This document shows positions 1 through 8,716 of a stretch of 64,000 nucleotides of DNA, piece by piece; positions within the stretch are counted from its first letter, which is position 1; every line of letters starts with the position of its first letter. The stretch lies in contig NZ_JACXAE010000039.1 in NCBI RefSeq assembly GCF_014698965.1, positions 106,248 to 170,247 of the forward strand, written 5' to 3'. Under the pieces are notes generated by a model that worked only from the letters and a program-made list of their open reading frames with translations, did no database searches and was not told the origin of the DNA. Source of the stretch: Iningainema tapete BLCC-T55 (GTDB lineage Bacteria > Cyanobacteriota > Cyanobacteriia > Cyanobacteriales > Nostocaceae). Both the position numbers and the translations under genes were made by a program.

Positions 1-1958
1 TGGGCAATATTCTACAGGTAAACGGTGACTTGAATCGGTCTGAAGCAGTGTTAAAGCAAAGTTTAGGCATCGCTCAAAAGTTACAATCAAAAGATGAAAT
101 CACACTAGCTTTGCTAAGTTTGGGTAATACCACCCACGCAAAACAGCAAAATAAAGAAGCTCTAAATTACTATCAACAGGCAATAGCCATAGCCACCACC
201 CTTAAAACTAAAATACAGGCACAACTTAATCAACTGCGACTGCTGATAGAAACCGAACAATGGACAGCTGCTGAAAAACTAATACCGCAGATTCAGCCAT
301 ATTTACAGAGTCTACCTCCCAGTCGTACAGCACTGGCGGCAAGGGTTAACTTTGCCCAAAGTTTGATTAAAGTCAGGAGTGAGGGTAAAGACTATAACTC
401 ACGCATTTCTGATGCTGCTCAAATTCTAGGAGTAGCTTTAAAGCAGGCGCAAGAACTGGAAGATCAGCGGGCGGAAGCCTATGCTCTTTTTTCTTTAGGA
501 GAACTATATGCACAAACTCAGCAATGGTTGGAGGCGGGTAAACTAACTGAAAAATCATTAAAAATAGCGCAAGAAAGCAGTACTCCTGATATCATCTCTC
601 GCTCATCATGGCAACTTGGAAGAATATTTGTGGCTCAAGGCAAATTGAAGGAAGCAATATCAGCTTACACTGAAGCTGTTAAAACTCTTGAACCTATTCG
701 TTATAGTGTAGCCTCTGTTCGTAGCTTTGAGTCCCAGTTTTTCTTCACACAAACTGTCATCGAACCTGTTTATCGTGAATTGGTCAGTTTACTGCTACAA
801 CAACCCTCCGAAACTCCCCGTTCAAGAGGAGGGCTACAGGCCGTAAGTCAGCTAAATAGTAATGTGATTGATGTGATTGAATCTTTACAGGTCGCAGCAT
901 TTGATAAGTACTTTGGTGAGGCTTGCTTCACAGGTCCTCGAGTTGAAGTTGATAAGATTGACCCACAAGCAGCAATTATTTATCCAATTATCCTGCGCGA
1001 TCGCTTAGAGGTTGTCCTCTCCCTGCCAAATCAAACCCTGCGTCACTATGCCACAGATATTCCTCAGCAGCAACTCGAACAAATTTTCGAGCAAATGCAA
1101 GCCTCTCTTTCACGCACTTCTTTGAAAGAAGAACGTTTGCCAGTTGCTCAAAAAGTTTACGAACTGCTCATTCGACCAGCTGAAGCTGACTTGGAAGCTA
1201 GTAATATTAAAACCTTAATCTTTGTCCCCGATGAACCCTTGAAAAATCTCCCAATAGCAGCACTGCATGACGGTCAACGATATTTGGTAGAAAAATATAA
1301 TGTTGCCCTAACTCCAAGCCTGCGACTTCTCGCACCAAGCCGCCTGCAACGTCAGCAAATCAAAGTTCTTATAGGTGGAGTGAGTCAGCCAAATCAAGGC
1401 TATACCTCACTACCTGGCGTTGAGGCAGAAGTTACCGAAATCAACTCAGAAATACCATCTCAAGTACTGCTTAATCAAAAATTTACCAAAAACGCTATTA
1501 AGAAACAAATTCGTACTGATTCATTCCAAGTTGTGCATCTAGCAACTCACGGTCAATTCAGTTCCAATGCCGCCGAAACCTTCATTCTCACCTGGGATAG
1601 TCGATTAGACGTGAAACAGTTGGGAGAATTACTCAAAACTAGAGAGGAAAATACAGCTGCTCCAATTGAGTTGCTGGTTCTAAGTGCCTGTCAAACTGCA
1701 GGTAGTGATAAACGTGCGTCACTGGGACTGGCAGGTGTTGCGGTGCGTTCTGGTGCCCGCAGTACACTCGGAACTCTCTGGCCTGTAGAGGATCAGTCTA
1801 CTGCCGTTTTTATGGCAGAATTTTATCGTCAATTAACTAACTCTCAGATAACCAAAGCGCAAGCACTACGACAAGCACAATTGAAGCTTTTAAATCAACC
1901 AGGATACCAACATCCGTTCTATTGGGCAGGTTTTGTACTCATAGGTAATTGGTTGTAA
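1..1958 (+). CDS. TPR-CHAT domain protein, 5'-truncated by window edge
   Basis: C-terminal part of a tetratricopeptide-repeat protein ending in a CHAT (caspase-HetF-associated with TPRs) domain, a caspase/separase-like peptidase fold. The frame is open to the first base (reading GNILQVNGDLNRSEAV), a typical TPR helix, so the TTG at 30 is an internal codon and not a start. The N-terminal ~230 residues are helical TPR-like repeats. The last ~330 carry the CHAT domain with the dyad His in LATHG (codon 1548) and Cys in LSACQTA (codon 1689), both intact. The end (QHPFYWAGFVLIGNW) is the usual CHAT terminus. Such cyanobacterial proteins often neighbour DUF928 and CHASE2 genes, as here. The substrate is unknown. 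Confidence 0.9.
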   Translation, partial: GNILQVNGDLNRSEAVLKQSLGIAQKLQSKDEITLALLSLGNTTHAKQQNKEALNYYQQAIAIATTLKTKIQAQLNQLRLLIETEQWTAAEKLIPQIQPYLQSLPPSRTALAARVNFAQSLIKVRSEGKDYNSRISDAAQILGVALKQAQELEDQRAEAYALFSLGELYAQTQQWLEAGKLTEKSLKIAQESSTPDIISRSSWQLGRIFVAQGKLKEAISAYTEAVKTLEPIRYSVASVRSFESQFFFTQTVIEPVYRELVSLLLQQPSETPRSRGGLQAVSQLNSNVIDVIESLQVAAFDKYFGEACFTGPRVEVDKIDPQAAIIYPIILRDRLEVVLSLPNQTLRHYATDIPQQQLEQIFEQMQASLSRTSLKEERLPVAQKVYELLIRPAEADLEASNIKTLIFVPDEPLKNLPIAALHDGQRYLVEKYNVALTPSLRLLAPSRLQRQQIKVLIGGVSQPNQGYTSLPGVEAEVTEINSEIPSQVLLNQKFTKNAIKKQIRTDSFQVVHLATHGQFSSNAAETFILTWDSRLDVKQLGELLKTREENTAAPIELLVLSACQTAGSDKRASLGLAGVAVRSGARSTLGTLWPVEDQSTAVFMAEFYRQLTNSQITKAQALRQAQLKLLNQPGYQHPFYWAGFVLIGNWL

Positions 1959-2166
1959 GAGACATCCTTAGAAAAAAGTTTACCTTGATAACAAAAAACA
2001 AGTAAATTTATTTGAATCTGGTGGACAATAAAGGCTGTTACTGTTCTACTAAAAATAAATAGTCTTGAAAAAAATTAAACAAGAGCGTGCCAGAGTGGTC
2101 TAAGATTGTTAGATATTCTTTGATCTAATCAAAATCAGCAACTTCCCTTTATAGGAGAGTCTTATT

Positions 2167-2949
2167 ATGGTTTGGGTACAGGTACACCGGGGGTTGGCAC
2201 TCTTTCTTATAATACAATTGGCTACCTCCTTCAGTCTACTCACTGACCTACAGGCTAAAACTCCAAACCAAACCACGTCTACTCCCAAAAAGTTCAAAGT
2301 CACCTTTGATCCTCCTCCCAACCAACCTGCACCAAAAGTAACAATAGGTGGAGGCAGACGCGACAATGACAGATGCCCAGAGGATAGAAAAAACCTCAAC
2401 CAGCCCTTGGTCAACAAAACAACTGATCAGCTTTTGACTCCTCTATTGCCACCTGCAAGATTGGGGTTAACAGTATCCCCTCACCCAACTTTTATGGTGT
2501 ACGTACCTCAGAGTTCTACGTCGTCAGTAGTATTTACGTTGGAAAATCAACAAGGAGAGGGCATATATCAGAAAAAGTTGGACTTTAAGGGAACTCCGGG
2601 CATTATCAGTTTCAGTCTACCAACTACTGAACCACCGTTAGAGATAGGTAAAGATTACAAATGGGTGGTATCAATGGTTTGTGAGCTACCAGGACCAAAA
2701 GATCCATTTGCTGAGGGTGTAGTACGTCGAATCCAGCCAAATTCGTTACTAGCGAGTCAATTAAACAAGGCACAATCTTTGGATGGGGTAGTGCTGTACG
2801 CAAAATCTGGGATATGGCAAGAAGCAGCAGCAGCTTTGGCTGCTTTACGTCGATCTCAACCACAGAATGCTGAATTGACAGCAGCTTGGAAAGATTTGTT
2901 GCAGTCAATTGGTTTAGATGCGATTTCCTCTGCTCCCTTGAAGAACTAA
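2167..2949 (+). CDS. DUF928 domain protein, secreted
   Basis: 260-residue protein with an N-terminal hydrophobic signal segment (about residues 8-30), then a DUF928 domain. The recognisable core runs from the GGGRR region (about residue 60) through LGLTVSPHPTFMVYVP to the FAEGVVRRI segment. DUF928 has no assigned biochemical function; the family is almost confined to cyanobacteria and is often encoded beside CHAT, CHASE2 and haemagglutinin-like exoprotein genes, which is the context here. A purine-rich GGAGAG lies just upstream of the ATG. Export to the periplasm is inferred from the signal segment; a role with the neighbouring exoprotein is a guess from context. Confidence 0.8.
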   Translation: MVWVQVHRGLALFLIIQLATSFSLLTDLQAKTPNQTTSTPKKFKVTFDPPPNQPAPKVTIGGGRRDNDRCPEDRKNLNQPLVNKTTDQLLTPLLPPARLGLTVSPHPTFMVYVPQSSTSSVVFTLENQQGEGIYQKKLDFKGTPGIISFSLPTTEPPLEIGKDYKWVVSMVCELPGPKDPFAEGVVRRIQPNSLLASQLNKAQSLDGVVLYAKSGIWQEAAAALAALRRSQPQNAELTAAWKDLLQSIGLDAISSAPLKN

Positions 2950-3075
2950 TACCAAGTTGCTTTCCAAAACGTAAAAATGTCATACTTAGTGTAACGCACT
3001 GTTGCGAAGCATTTTGGATATTCTTCACTCTGCTTTGCTCCGTTCAGAATGACACTTTTGAACGTAACTTGGTAT
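2949..3075. repeat. MITE-like element with terminal inverted repeats
   Basis: A 127-bp segment bounded by a perfect 10-bp inverted repeat (ATACCAAGTT at 2949-2958 and its complement at 3066-3075). The arms extend imperfectly for roughly another ten bases. An inner inverted pair (TGTCAT / ATGACA) lies inside. It begins at the stop codon of the DUF928 gene. There is no coding capacity, so a non-autonomous element or folded intergenic repeat is the best reading. Confidence 0.65.
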
Positions 3076-3178
3076 AAGCAGAATGGACAGGGAATTTTTG
3101 AAGGTGCGTGACTCTAGCCATAACACACCTTCATTAGTGTAAATTTTAATTAAAAATTAAGTATATTTCCTTCTAGAT

Positions 3179-4021
3179 ATGAAATCAATAGCTTGCCAAC
3201 TTTGTATCGTCAGCCTTACCCTTGGCTATCTATTTGCTGCCAACTCCGCTAATGCCCAAATTGTTCCCGATAATACCCTCCCAGTGAACTCCAGTGTTAC
3301 TCCAGGATGCACCACCTGCCAAATTGAGGGCGGCACAATCAGTGGTAGTACTTTACTACATAGTTTCCGTGAATTTTCTGTACAACAAGACGGTGCGGCA
3401 ATTTTCAATAACCACTCCGACATTAAGAACATTATCACGCGTGTTACAGGTAATACTGTCTCCAATATTGATGGGTTAATTCGTGCTAATGGCACAGCTA
3501 ACCTGTTGCTGATAAATCCAAATGGGATTATTTTTGGTCCTAATGCCAAGCTAGATATTGGCGGTTCGTTTCTCACATCTACGGCCAGTAGTTTCAAGTT
3601 TACCGATGGCAACGAATTTATAGTGATTCCTACCGAAGCAACACTAAGCATATCTGTCCGAATCAACCCAGGCTGTGTATCAAGAAACAATGTAGCATCC
3701 ACACAAAGCACTTTCACCATTAATGGAGAGGGTGGACTACCCGCAAACCTCAATGACATATTTCCAGGCGAGGAAACACTAGTTGAACTGGTTGACTTGC
3801 CAGATAGCAAAAATAGTAATGACGCAGCTGGTCAAAATGTCTTCGTATCCTCCCATCCCTCCGTCGCTGCATCCTCTTCTCACCGACAGGAGATTGTGGA
3901 AGCGCAGGGATGGGTCGTAGATGCTAATGGCGCAGTTACTCTAGTGGCACAAGTATCTAATATTATACCTCATAGCCCTGCACTAAACACGGCTAGTTGT
4001 CAAACTTCTTTGCAGCAATAA
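3179..4021 (+). CDS. Shortened filamentous-haemagglutinin-type (TpsA) exoprotein
   Basis: 280 residues with a signal peptide ending near ANSANA, then the TPS secretion domain of two-partner secretion exoproteins. Hallmarks seen are GGTISGSTLLHSFREFSV, the NPNGIIFG motif and FLTSTASSFKF. Usual members are many hundreds of residues long with a beta-helix. Here, right after residue ~155, the sequence jumps to the family's C-terminal tail (STFTINGEGGLP, then EAQGWVVDANGAVTL). The middle of the protein therefore appears deleted in frame. It could still be exported by a TpsB pore, but without the beta-helical stalk. No TpsB gene is in the window. It may be a remnant or a mini-exoprotein; no frameshift is present. 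Confidence 0.75.
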   Translation: MKSIACQLCIVSLTLGYLFAANSANAQIVPDNTLPVNSSVTPGCTTCQIEGGTISGSTLLHSFREFSVQQDGAAIFNNHSDIKNIITRVTGNTVSNIDGLIRANGTANLLLINPNGIIFGPNAKLDIGGSFLTSTASSFKFTDGNEFIVIPTEATLSISVRINPGCVSRNNVASTQSTFTINGEGGLPANLNDIFPGEETLVELVDLPDSKNSNDAAGQNVFVSSHPSVAASSSHRQEIVEAQGWVVDANGAVTLVAQVSNIIPHSPALNTASCQTSLQQ

Positions 4022-4169
4022 TAGTTAAAATAAATAAAAATTATTGCCAGAGATTGGAAAGTACAATGCACAGACCAGGAACAGAAAAAACAATGTGGAA
4101 AGCAGCATACTCAAGGTATACAAAGCTTACAATGTCTTCCCTCCTGCCCTGTTAGTTCTATTAGCTTAA

Positions 4170-5483
4170 ATGCAAAACAATAATACTCAAACCCGAAAAA
4201 TCTTGCTGTTGTCAGCAAATCCTAAAGGCACAAGCCAGCTTCGTCTGGATGAGGAGATGCGCGAAATCAAGGAGGGGTTGAGGCGATCAAAAAAGCGTGA
4301 CTTGTATTTGATAGACACAGCAGAAGCAGTACGCTATAGAGACATCCATAGAGCCATTCTCGACTACGAACCACATATTATTCATTTTTGTGGGCATGGG
4401 GCTGGAGAAGAAGGCTTGGCATTTGAGGATGAGACGGGTCAAATAAAATTAGTTGATGCAAAAGCTTTAGCGGACTTGTTTCAACTTTTCGCAGACCAAG
4501 TAGAATGTGTTGTCCTTAATGCCTGCTATTCAAAGTATCAGGCAGAGGAGATATCTCGATACATTCAGTATGTAGTAGGCATGAATCGGGCTATTCAAGA
4601 TAAAGCAGCAATTGAATTTGCTGTAGGTTTCTATGATGCATTAGGAGCAGGTAGAAATTATGAGTTTGCCTATAAATTGGGCTGCAATGCGATTTTGAGG
4701 GCAGGGATACCACAAAATTTAATACCTCAACTACTACCGGAAAGGAAAAATTCTCCTACAGAAAAATCTCCACACCCAGGCTCTCCAATTAACACTCCTT
4801 CCTTAGGGTATGAATTGATCGAGGTGCGAGAGGCAGCACCAGCGATGACACCAGAATTTCATCTCATTAAAGAAGAACACAAAAACGAGAAAGCTTTGCT
4901 CCATTTTCAGCAACTGCTCGACCTTAAAGAAGCTGATGTCGCACCAATTAAAGCTCAAATGCTTGCTCAATGCCGAATCGAGGAACAGCCAGCCCAAATA
5001 TCCACTGGAGAAGCAGGACAAGCAAATAAAAAGGATAAGCAAGAAATTGAGTACACACGCTTGCGGGATTTACTGAAATCTGGTCAGTTGAGAGAAGCTG
5101 ACGAGGAAACTGCATTGCTAATGCAGAAAATAGCGGGTCGAAAAAAACAAGCTTGGGTGGATAAGACAACTATCAAAAATTTTCCTTGTGCCGAATTAAA
5201 TACCATTGACTGCCTCTGGCTAGAATATAGCAAAGATCGCTTTGGCTTAAGTGTACAACAGCAAATTTTTGTCAACGTCAATCATAATTGGGATGAATTT
5301 GGGGAGCGTGTTGGCTGGTGTGGCAGAAAAGGCTGGTTTAACCAAGGAGAAATTTATTGGAAACCTTACGCCGGACTGTCATTTAGCAGCACTGCACCTG
5401 TTGGTCACCTCCCGATTTTAGTTGTGTGGGAGTGGAGAGAAAACCTGTTATCTCGGCTCCAAACTTGCCAACAAGAGTTATGA
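4170..5483 (+). CDS. CHAT (caspase-like)-GUN4 fusion protein
   Basis: 437 residues. Residues 1-190 form a CHAT/caspase-like domain: ILLLSANPKGTSQLRLDEE start, catalytic-type His76 in HFCGHG and Cys119 in VLNACYS, then GFYDALGAGRNYEFAY. A linker (190-290) leads to a GUN4 domain (about 294-437: YTRLRDLLKSGQLREADEET, then FPCAELNTIDCLWL, and a Trp/Gly-rich end). Stand-alone GUN4 binds protoporphyrin/Mg-protoporphyrin and stimulates Mg-chelatase. Accessory GUN4 modules are also fused to kinases and caspase-like domains in cyanobacteria. No signal peptide is seen, so it is probably cytoplasmic. A porphyrin- or stress-gated protease is inference. It converges with the CHASE2-cyclase gene, ten bases apart. 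Confidence 0.88.
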   Translation: MQNNNTQTRKILLLSANPKGTSQLRLDEEMREIKEGLRRSKKRDLYLIDTAEAVRYRDIHRAILDYEPHIIHFCGHGAGEEGLAFEDETGQIKLVDAKALADLFQLFADQVECVVLNACYSKYQAEEISRYIQYVVGMNRAIQDKAAIEFAVGFYDALGAGRNYEFAYKLGCNAILRAGIPQNLIPQLLPERKNSPTEKSPHPGSPINTPSLGYELIEVREAAPAMTPEFHLIKEEHKNEKALLHFQQLLDLKEADVAPIKAQMLAQCRIEEQPAQISTGEAGQANKKDKQEIEYTRLRDLLKSGQLREADEETALLMQKIAGRKKQAWVDKTTIKNFPCAELNTIDCLWLEYSKDRFGLSVQQQIFVNVNHNWDEFGERVGWCGRKGWFNQGEIYWKPYAGLSFSSTAPVGHLPILVVWEWRENLLSRLQTCQQEL

Positions 5484-5493
5484 ATTACTCTCC

Positions 5494-7764
5494 TTAACTG
5501 CCAGACTGGCGAATATATGCAAGAAATGCCACTGCCTCTGGTGGCACAGCTGTGAACCGGATACCAACATTTATCTGCTGATGAGCTGAAACTGCCATCA
5601 CCTTGGCGTAAATATCACCCAGTCCACTAGCCTGTTCACCTCCAGGCAGAAGATTAATTAACAAATTACTAAAAAGTTGCAAGGGATGATGGGAGCGAAA
5701 TTCAGCGCTGGTAGTTGATAGCTTTACTAAGCTACCTTGGAATACTTCCCCTGGGAGATTTTTGTCTTCTAATTTGTTTTCTAAAATCATGAACTGTAAC
5801 GGGATTTCCTGCACTAGGGTTACTAGTATTTCTTCGTGTTTGGGCAAGCATAAGTTAAATTTGCCACCCACGCCTCCAATATCGTAAACAGTAATTGTCT
5901 CCCTGATTTCCTTGAGCTTGACCTGCATTTGTCCATCTACTCGTAAAATCGGGCCAGCATCTTTGAAGGTATCTTTAGAAACAAGAACTTGCCCGCCCAC
6001 AGTATAAGATTCTATTTGGTGAGCTAGATTGACATTGCTTCCCATAACTGTATACTTGGCACGCCGTTGGGAACCGATATTTCCTGCTAAAACTTCACCA
6101 GTATGGAGGCCAATACCCATTTCTAGGGGTGATAGGTTCATATTGGAGAGTTTGATATTAATACTGTTCATCTTCAATTGCATAGCAAGGGCACAAGCAA
6201 CTGCTCGAACTGCATCATCCTCACGCTGAATGGGTGTGCCAAAGATCGCAAAAATGCGATCTCCCATGAAATCATTGATTGTACCTTGGTACTGTGTAAT
6301 AACATCAATCATTTCCTCTAGATAGAGGTTGCCAACCTCTACTGCTTTTTCTGGTGATAGGCGCTCTGATATAGCCGAAAATCCCCCTAAAGTTGATATC
6401 AGTAGTGTAACTTTTCGCCTTTCACCTCCAAATTTTAAACCCCCTGGTGTCTCCAACAAATTAGCAACAACTTCATTTGTCAGATAACGTCCAAAGGCTT
6501 GGCGCATCAAATTAGTTGTACGCGCAATATGAGCAGTAATGGTAACAGCAGACAAAAATAAAGCCAAAACAGCTGGTACGACCGGAATCCACCACCCTGA
6601 CAAGAAAGCCGCATAACTACCACAGATAACTGCACCCCCTACCAGCATAATAATGGTAGATGTTAACGGCAAACCTAAAGCAACTCCCTTGACAACTTTG
6701 TTTATAGCGATTTTCCAGTGTTGCGTCCAACTTAATATTGCCCCAACAAACGCACAACCAAAAATCCACAGCCATTCCAGTGGTTCTGACCAAACCTTTA
6801 TTTGGGGGCGACCTTCCAGTGCTGCACTTAAAAGCTGACTGGCTACATCAGCATGAATTTCCACCCCTGTAAATGCCTTGGGACTTTGACCAAGCAATCC
6901 ACTACTGTAAGGAGTATAAAAGAAGTCACTACTGCTTTCTGCTGTCACGCCAATTAAGACAATACGGTCACGTACTAAATCCTTGGGCATTCGCCCTTCT
7001 AAAACATTAGTTATGGAAATTTTACGAAAACCCTGCCGCAGATTGCGAAAGTTAGCCAATATCTGATACCCACCAGCATCTGCTTTCACATAACCGCCGT
7101 CATTTGCCTGAAAGGGAACCAAGGTAGCTTTACCTAACCTACGACGCTGACTTTGAACAGGAGGAATTGCTTGCAGAGTAATACCTTCAGCTTCCAAGTA
7201 GATAAGCCCCAGCTGTGCTCCCAAACTTAAAACAACTTGGTTGTTTTTATCTTTTGTAGACAGTAAACTGCGCCGGATTTTACCATCAACATCTATCACT
7301 AAATCATTTGCGCTCACCTGTCCCAAGTTGCTTAAGGTTTTTGGTGGGTTAACAGCAAAACCAGAGGTATCGCCAATCACTTTCTGAATGCCAATTAAGT
7401 TTGGTGTTGTTTTAAACACCTTCTCCAACTCCTGATGACCAGGTTCCACGGGTAAATCCCGATAAATATCCAAAGCGAGCGCTCTAGGTTGTTGTTGTTT
7501 TAATATTTTCAATAACTGGGCAAGCTTTTCATCAGATATAGGCCATTTATTCTTGCGTATGTCTGATTCAGTCACCTCAACAATGACAATTCTTGTGTCA
7601 ACAGGCTCGAACGGACGTAAACGGAAAAATTCATCCAAAGCCGCCCATTCTAATGGTTGTAGCAATCCGTAAGCACGTAACCCAATCAAAACAGATGCCA
7701 CACTAGAAGTAACAATTAAAACGGCACGCAATTGCCATATCTGCTTTCTAATATTTGCCCACAT
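5494..7764 (-). CDS. CHASE2-class III cyclase-like sensor with PilZ-like tail
   Basis: 756 residues. Membrane anchor at ~12-32, an extracytoplasmic CHASE2 sensor (~35-320, with DRIVLIGVTAES and TPYSSG), three hydrophobic helices (~325-410), then a class III nucleotidyl cyclase domain (~445-620) and a ~130-residue C-terminal part resembling a PilZ domain. The cyclase core is degenerate. The first metal-binding Asp is Thr458 (LISTLGGFS where LFSDLRGFT is usual). The transition-state Arg after VNLA is Gln. The second metal Asp (Asp502, MGDRIFAIFG) is kept. It may be a binding or dimerisation module and not an active adenylate cyclase. CHASE2 ligands are unknown. Confidence 0.88.
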   Translation of the reverse strand: MWANIRKQIWQLRAVLIVTSSVASVLIGLRAYGLLQPLEWAALDEFFRLRPFEPVDTRIVIVEVTESDIRKNKWPISDEKLAQLLKILKQQQPRALALDIYRDLPVEPGHQELEKVFKTTPNLIGIQKVIGDTSGFAVNPPKTLSNLGQVSANDLVIDVDGKIRRSLLSTKDKNNQVVLSLGAQLGLIYLEAEGITLQAIPPVQSQRRRLGKATLVPFQANDGGYVKADAGGYQILANFRNLRQGFRKISITNVLEGRMPKDLVRDRIVLIGVTAESSSDFFYTPYSSGLLGQSPKAFTGVEIHADVASQLLSAALEGRPQIKVWSEPLEWLWIFGCAFVGAILSWTQHWKIAINKVVKGVALGLPLTSTIIMLVGGAVICGSYAAFLSGWWIPVVPAVLALFLSAVTITAHIARTTNLMRQAFGRYLTNEVVANLLETPGGLKFGGERRKVTLLISTLGGFSAISERLSPEKAVEVGNLYLEEMIDVITQYQGTINDFMGDRIFAIFGTPIQREDDAVRAVACALAMQLKMNSINIKLSNMNLSPLEMGIGLHTGEVLAGNIGSQRRAKYTVMGSNVNLAHQIESYTVGGQVLVSKDTFKDAGPILRVDGQMQVKLKEIRETITVYDIGGVGGKFNLCLPKHEEILVTLVQEIPLQFMILENKLEDKNLPGEVFQGSLVKLSTTSAEFRSHHPLQLFSNLLINLLPGGEQASGLGDIYAKVMAVSAHQQINVGIRFTAVPPEAVAFLAYIRQSGS

Positions 7765-7906
7765 ACTATTAGCTTCTTAATTTGACAGTTGTGTTGCAAA
7801 AGCTTTTTGAGGATACAGGAGCCTGTTGAATTGAATGTATTTGTGCAGCCACTCCAAAGATTTGGGCAACGAATTTCACTTGAATCTTGATGTCTATAGC
7901 TAATCC

Positions 7907-8053
7907 CTAAATCTGTCTTTTTCTAATCATGTTCATCGTCTCATAACTCCTCAATGTTCACCAAGCTGTGTAGAATGATTTGAACCCAAGCCTTGGATTG
8001 ACCAGTTGTTTTATAAATCGACGGTCTTGTTCTAGTATGCTGTTGAGGTACTT
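7907..8053 (-). pseudogene. IS6-family transposase C-terminal remnant
   Basis: Reading the minus strand from 8053 gives KYLNSILEQDRRFIKQLV, then LGFKSFYTAW, a stop (TGA where the family has an Arg codon), TLRSYETMNMIRKRQI and stop. This is the C-terminal ~50 residues of the DDE transposases of the IS6/IS240 group. The upstream body of the transposase is gone and the remaining piece carries a nonsense codon, so it is dead. No matching terminal inverted repeats are seen. Confidence 0.75.
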
Positions 8054-8054
8054 A

Positions 8055-8282
8055 TCACTTTATAGCTTGCACCGCACAAGAGGATTGAGCAATCGCTCCT
8101 TCATGTACTGCGCTCACATTTATTAAAGCGAAATGGGTACGACCTCGCAACACGGGGAAACGGTGACGCTTGAGTATAGCCTGCACCTTCTGATAGAGTT
8201 GCTCCAAGTCACTTCTACTGCACACAACCTATGATTTGCTCGCGTGATTATGTACGTTAATAGTAACACGCTTAACTGCCAT
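8055..8282 (-). pseudogene. Possible broken small ORF of unknown function
   Basis: From the ATG at 8282 a 75-codon reading runs to a stop at 8055 with one in-frame TAG at codon 18. After it comes a coding-like stretch (SDLEQLYQKVQAILKRHR, then GRTHFALINVSAVHEG). It abuts the IS6 remnant. It may be a small cyanobacterial gene inactivated by a nonsense mutation, or chance. A GTG at codon 20 could restart a 56-residue product. No family is recognised. Confidence 0.3.
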
Positions 8283-8486
8283 AACTCATCCCTTGATGGT
8301 TCCCGTGCGATCTATTCAGATTTTGGTCTATCTTTTTACCAATTGGGAACAAGTATAGAGATTTCCCTTTTGTGGTTTTTAGAAGTTACAGTTTAGAAGA
8401 GATGAGGAAAAAGAGTTTTACTGACAAGTATTTGTTAACTTCTAATGAGTTGAAGGTATTGAATTTGATTCTTTCTAGAGAGGTTT

Positions 8487-8610
8487 AAGTAAGTCGGCGT
8501 AAAAAATTAAAAGTTTGTAGTAAGCGCTAAAGCGCTGAAGCGCTTACTAAGAGCGAACTTACGAACTTTACTTTTCTTTACATAGTTCTGTTATTCGCGC
8601 CGACTTACTT
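8487..8610. repeat. MITE-like repeat with 13-bp inverted termini
   Basis: Perfect 13-bp inverted repeat AAGTAAGTCGGCG at 8487-8499 and its complement at 8598-8610 bound a 124-bp non-coding segment. Inside it sits the GTAGTAAGCGC palindromic repeat (8511-8569), so one repeat is nested in another. The rest of the 7765-8716 gap holds the IS6 remnant and the broken small ORF. Confidence 0.6.
8511..8569. repeat. Dispersed palindromic repeat, GTAGTAAGCGC family, copy 1
   Basis: Core GTAGTAAGCGCT...AGCGCTTACTA framed by AAGTTTG on the left and CGAACTT on the right. Two more copies lie at 23185-23224 and 63159-63192, sharing GTTYGTARTAAGCGC followed by its complement. This copy is longer, with an extra GCGCTGAA spacer and an added GAGCGAACTTA. 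Confidence 0.65.
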
Positions 8611-8654
8611 AGTAGGTAGGCGCAAATAAAATTATGTATGTAATTAAATTTTAA

Positions 8655-8710
8655 GCGTAGGGTGCGTTAATGAAGTGTAACGTACCATAGTGGTAGAGTA
8701 ACGCACCATA
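8655..8710. repeat. Inverted repeat TAGGGTGCGTTA / TAACGCACC
   Basis: GGGTGCGTTA near 8660 is matched by TAACGCACC ending at 8707, with a second half-site TAACGTACC in between. It lies just beyond the stop of the DUF1818 gene, so the transcript could fold there. It resembles widespread cyanobacterial intergenic palindromes. Confidence 0.5.
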
Positions 8711-8716
8711 GCCTAA

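Noticed and set aside
2084..2130. GAGCGTGCCAGAGTGGTCTAA looks like the start of a Ser/Leu-type tRNA
   Set aside because: No anticodon arm, T arm or matching acceptor strand follows, so at most a tRNA-like fragment.
3226..3810. Long minus-strand ORF opposite the exoprotein gene
   Set aside because: The plus frame has a signal peptide and family motifs; the minus frame is a shadow.
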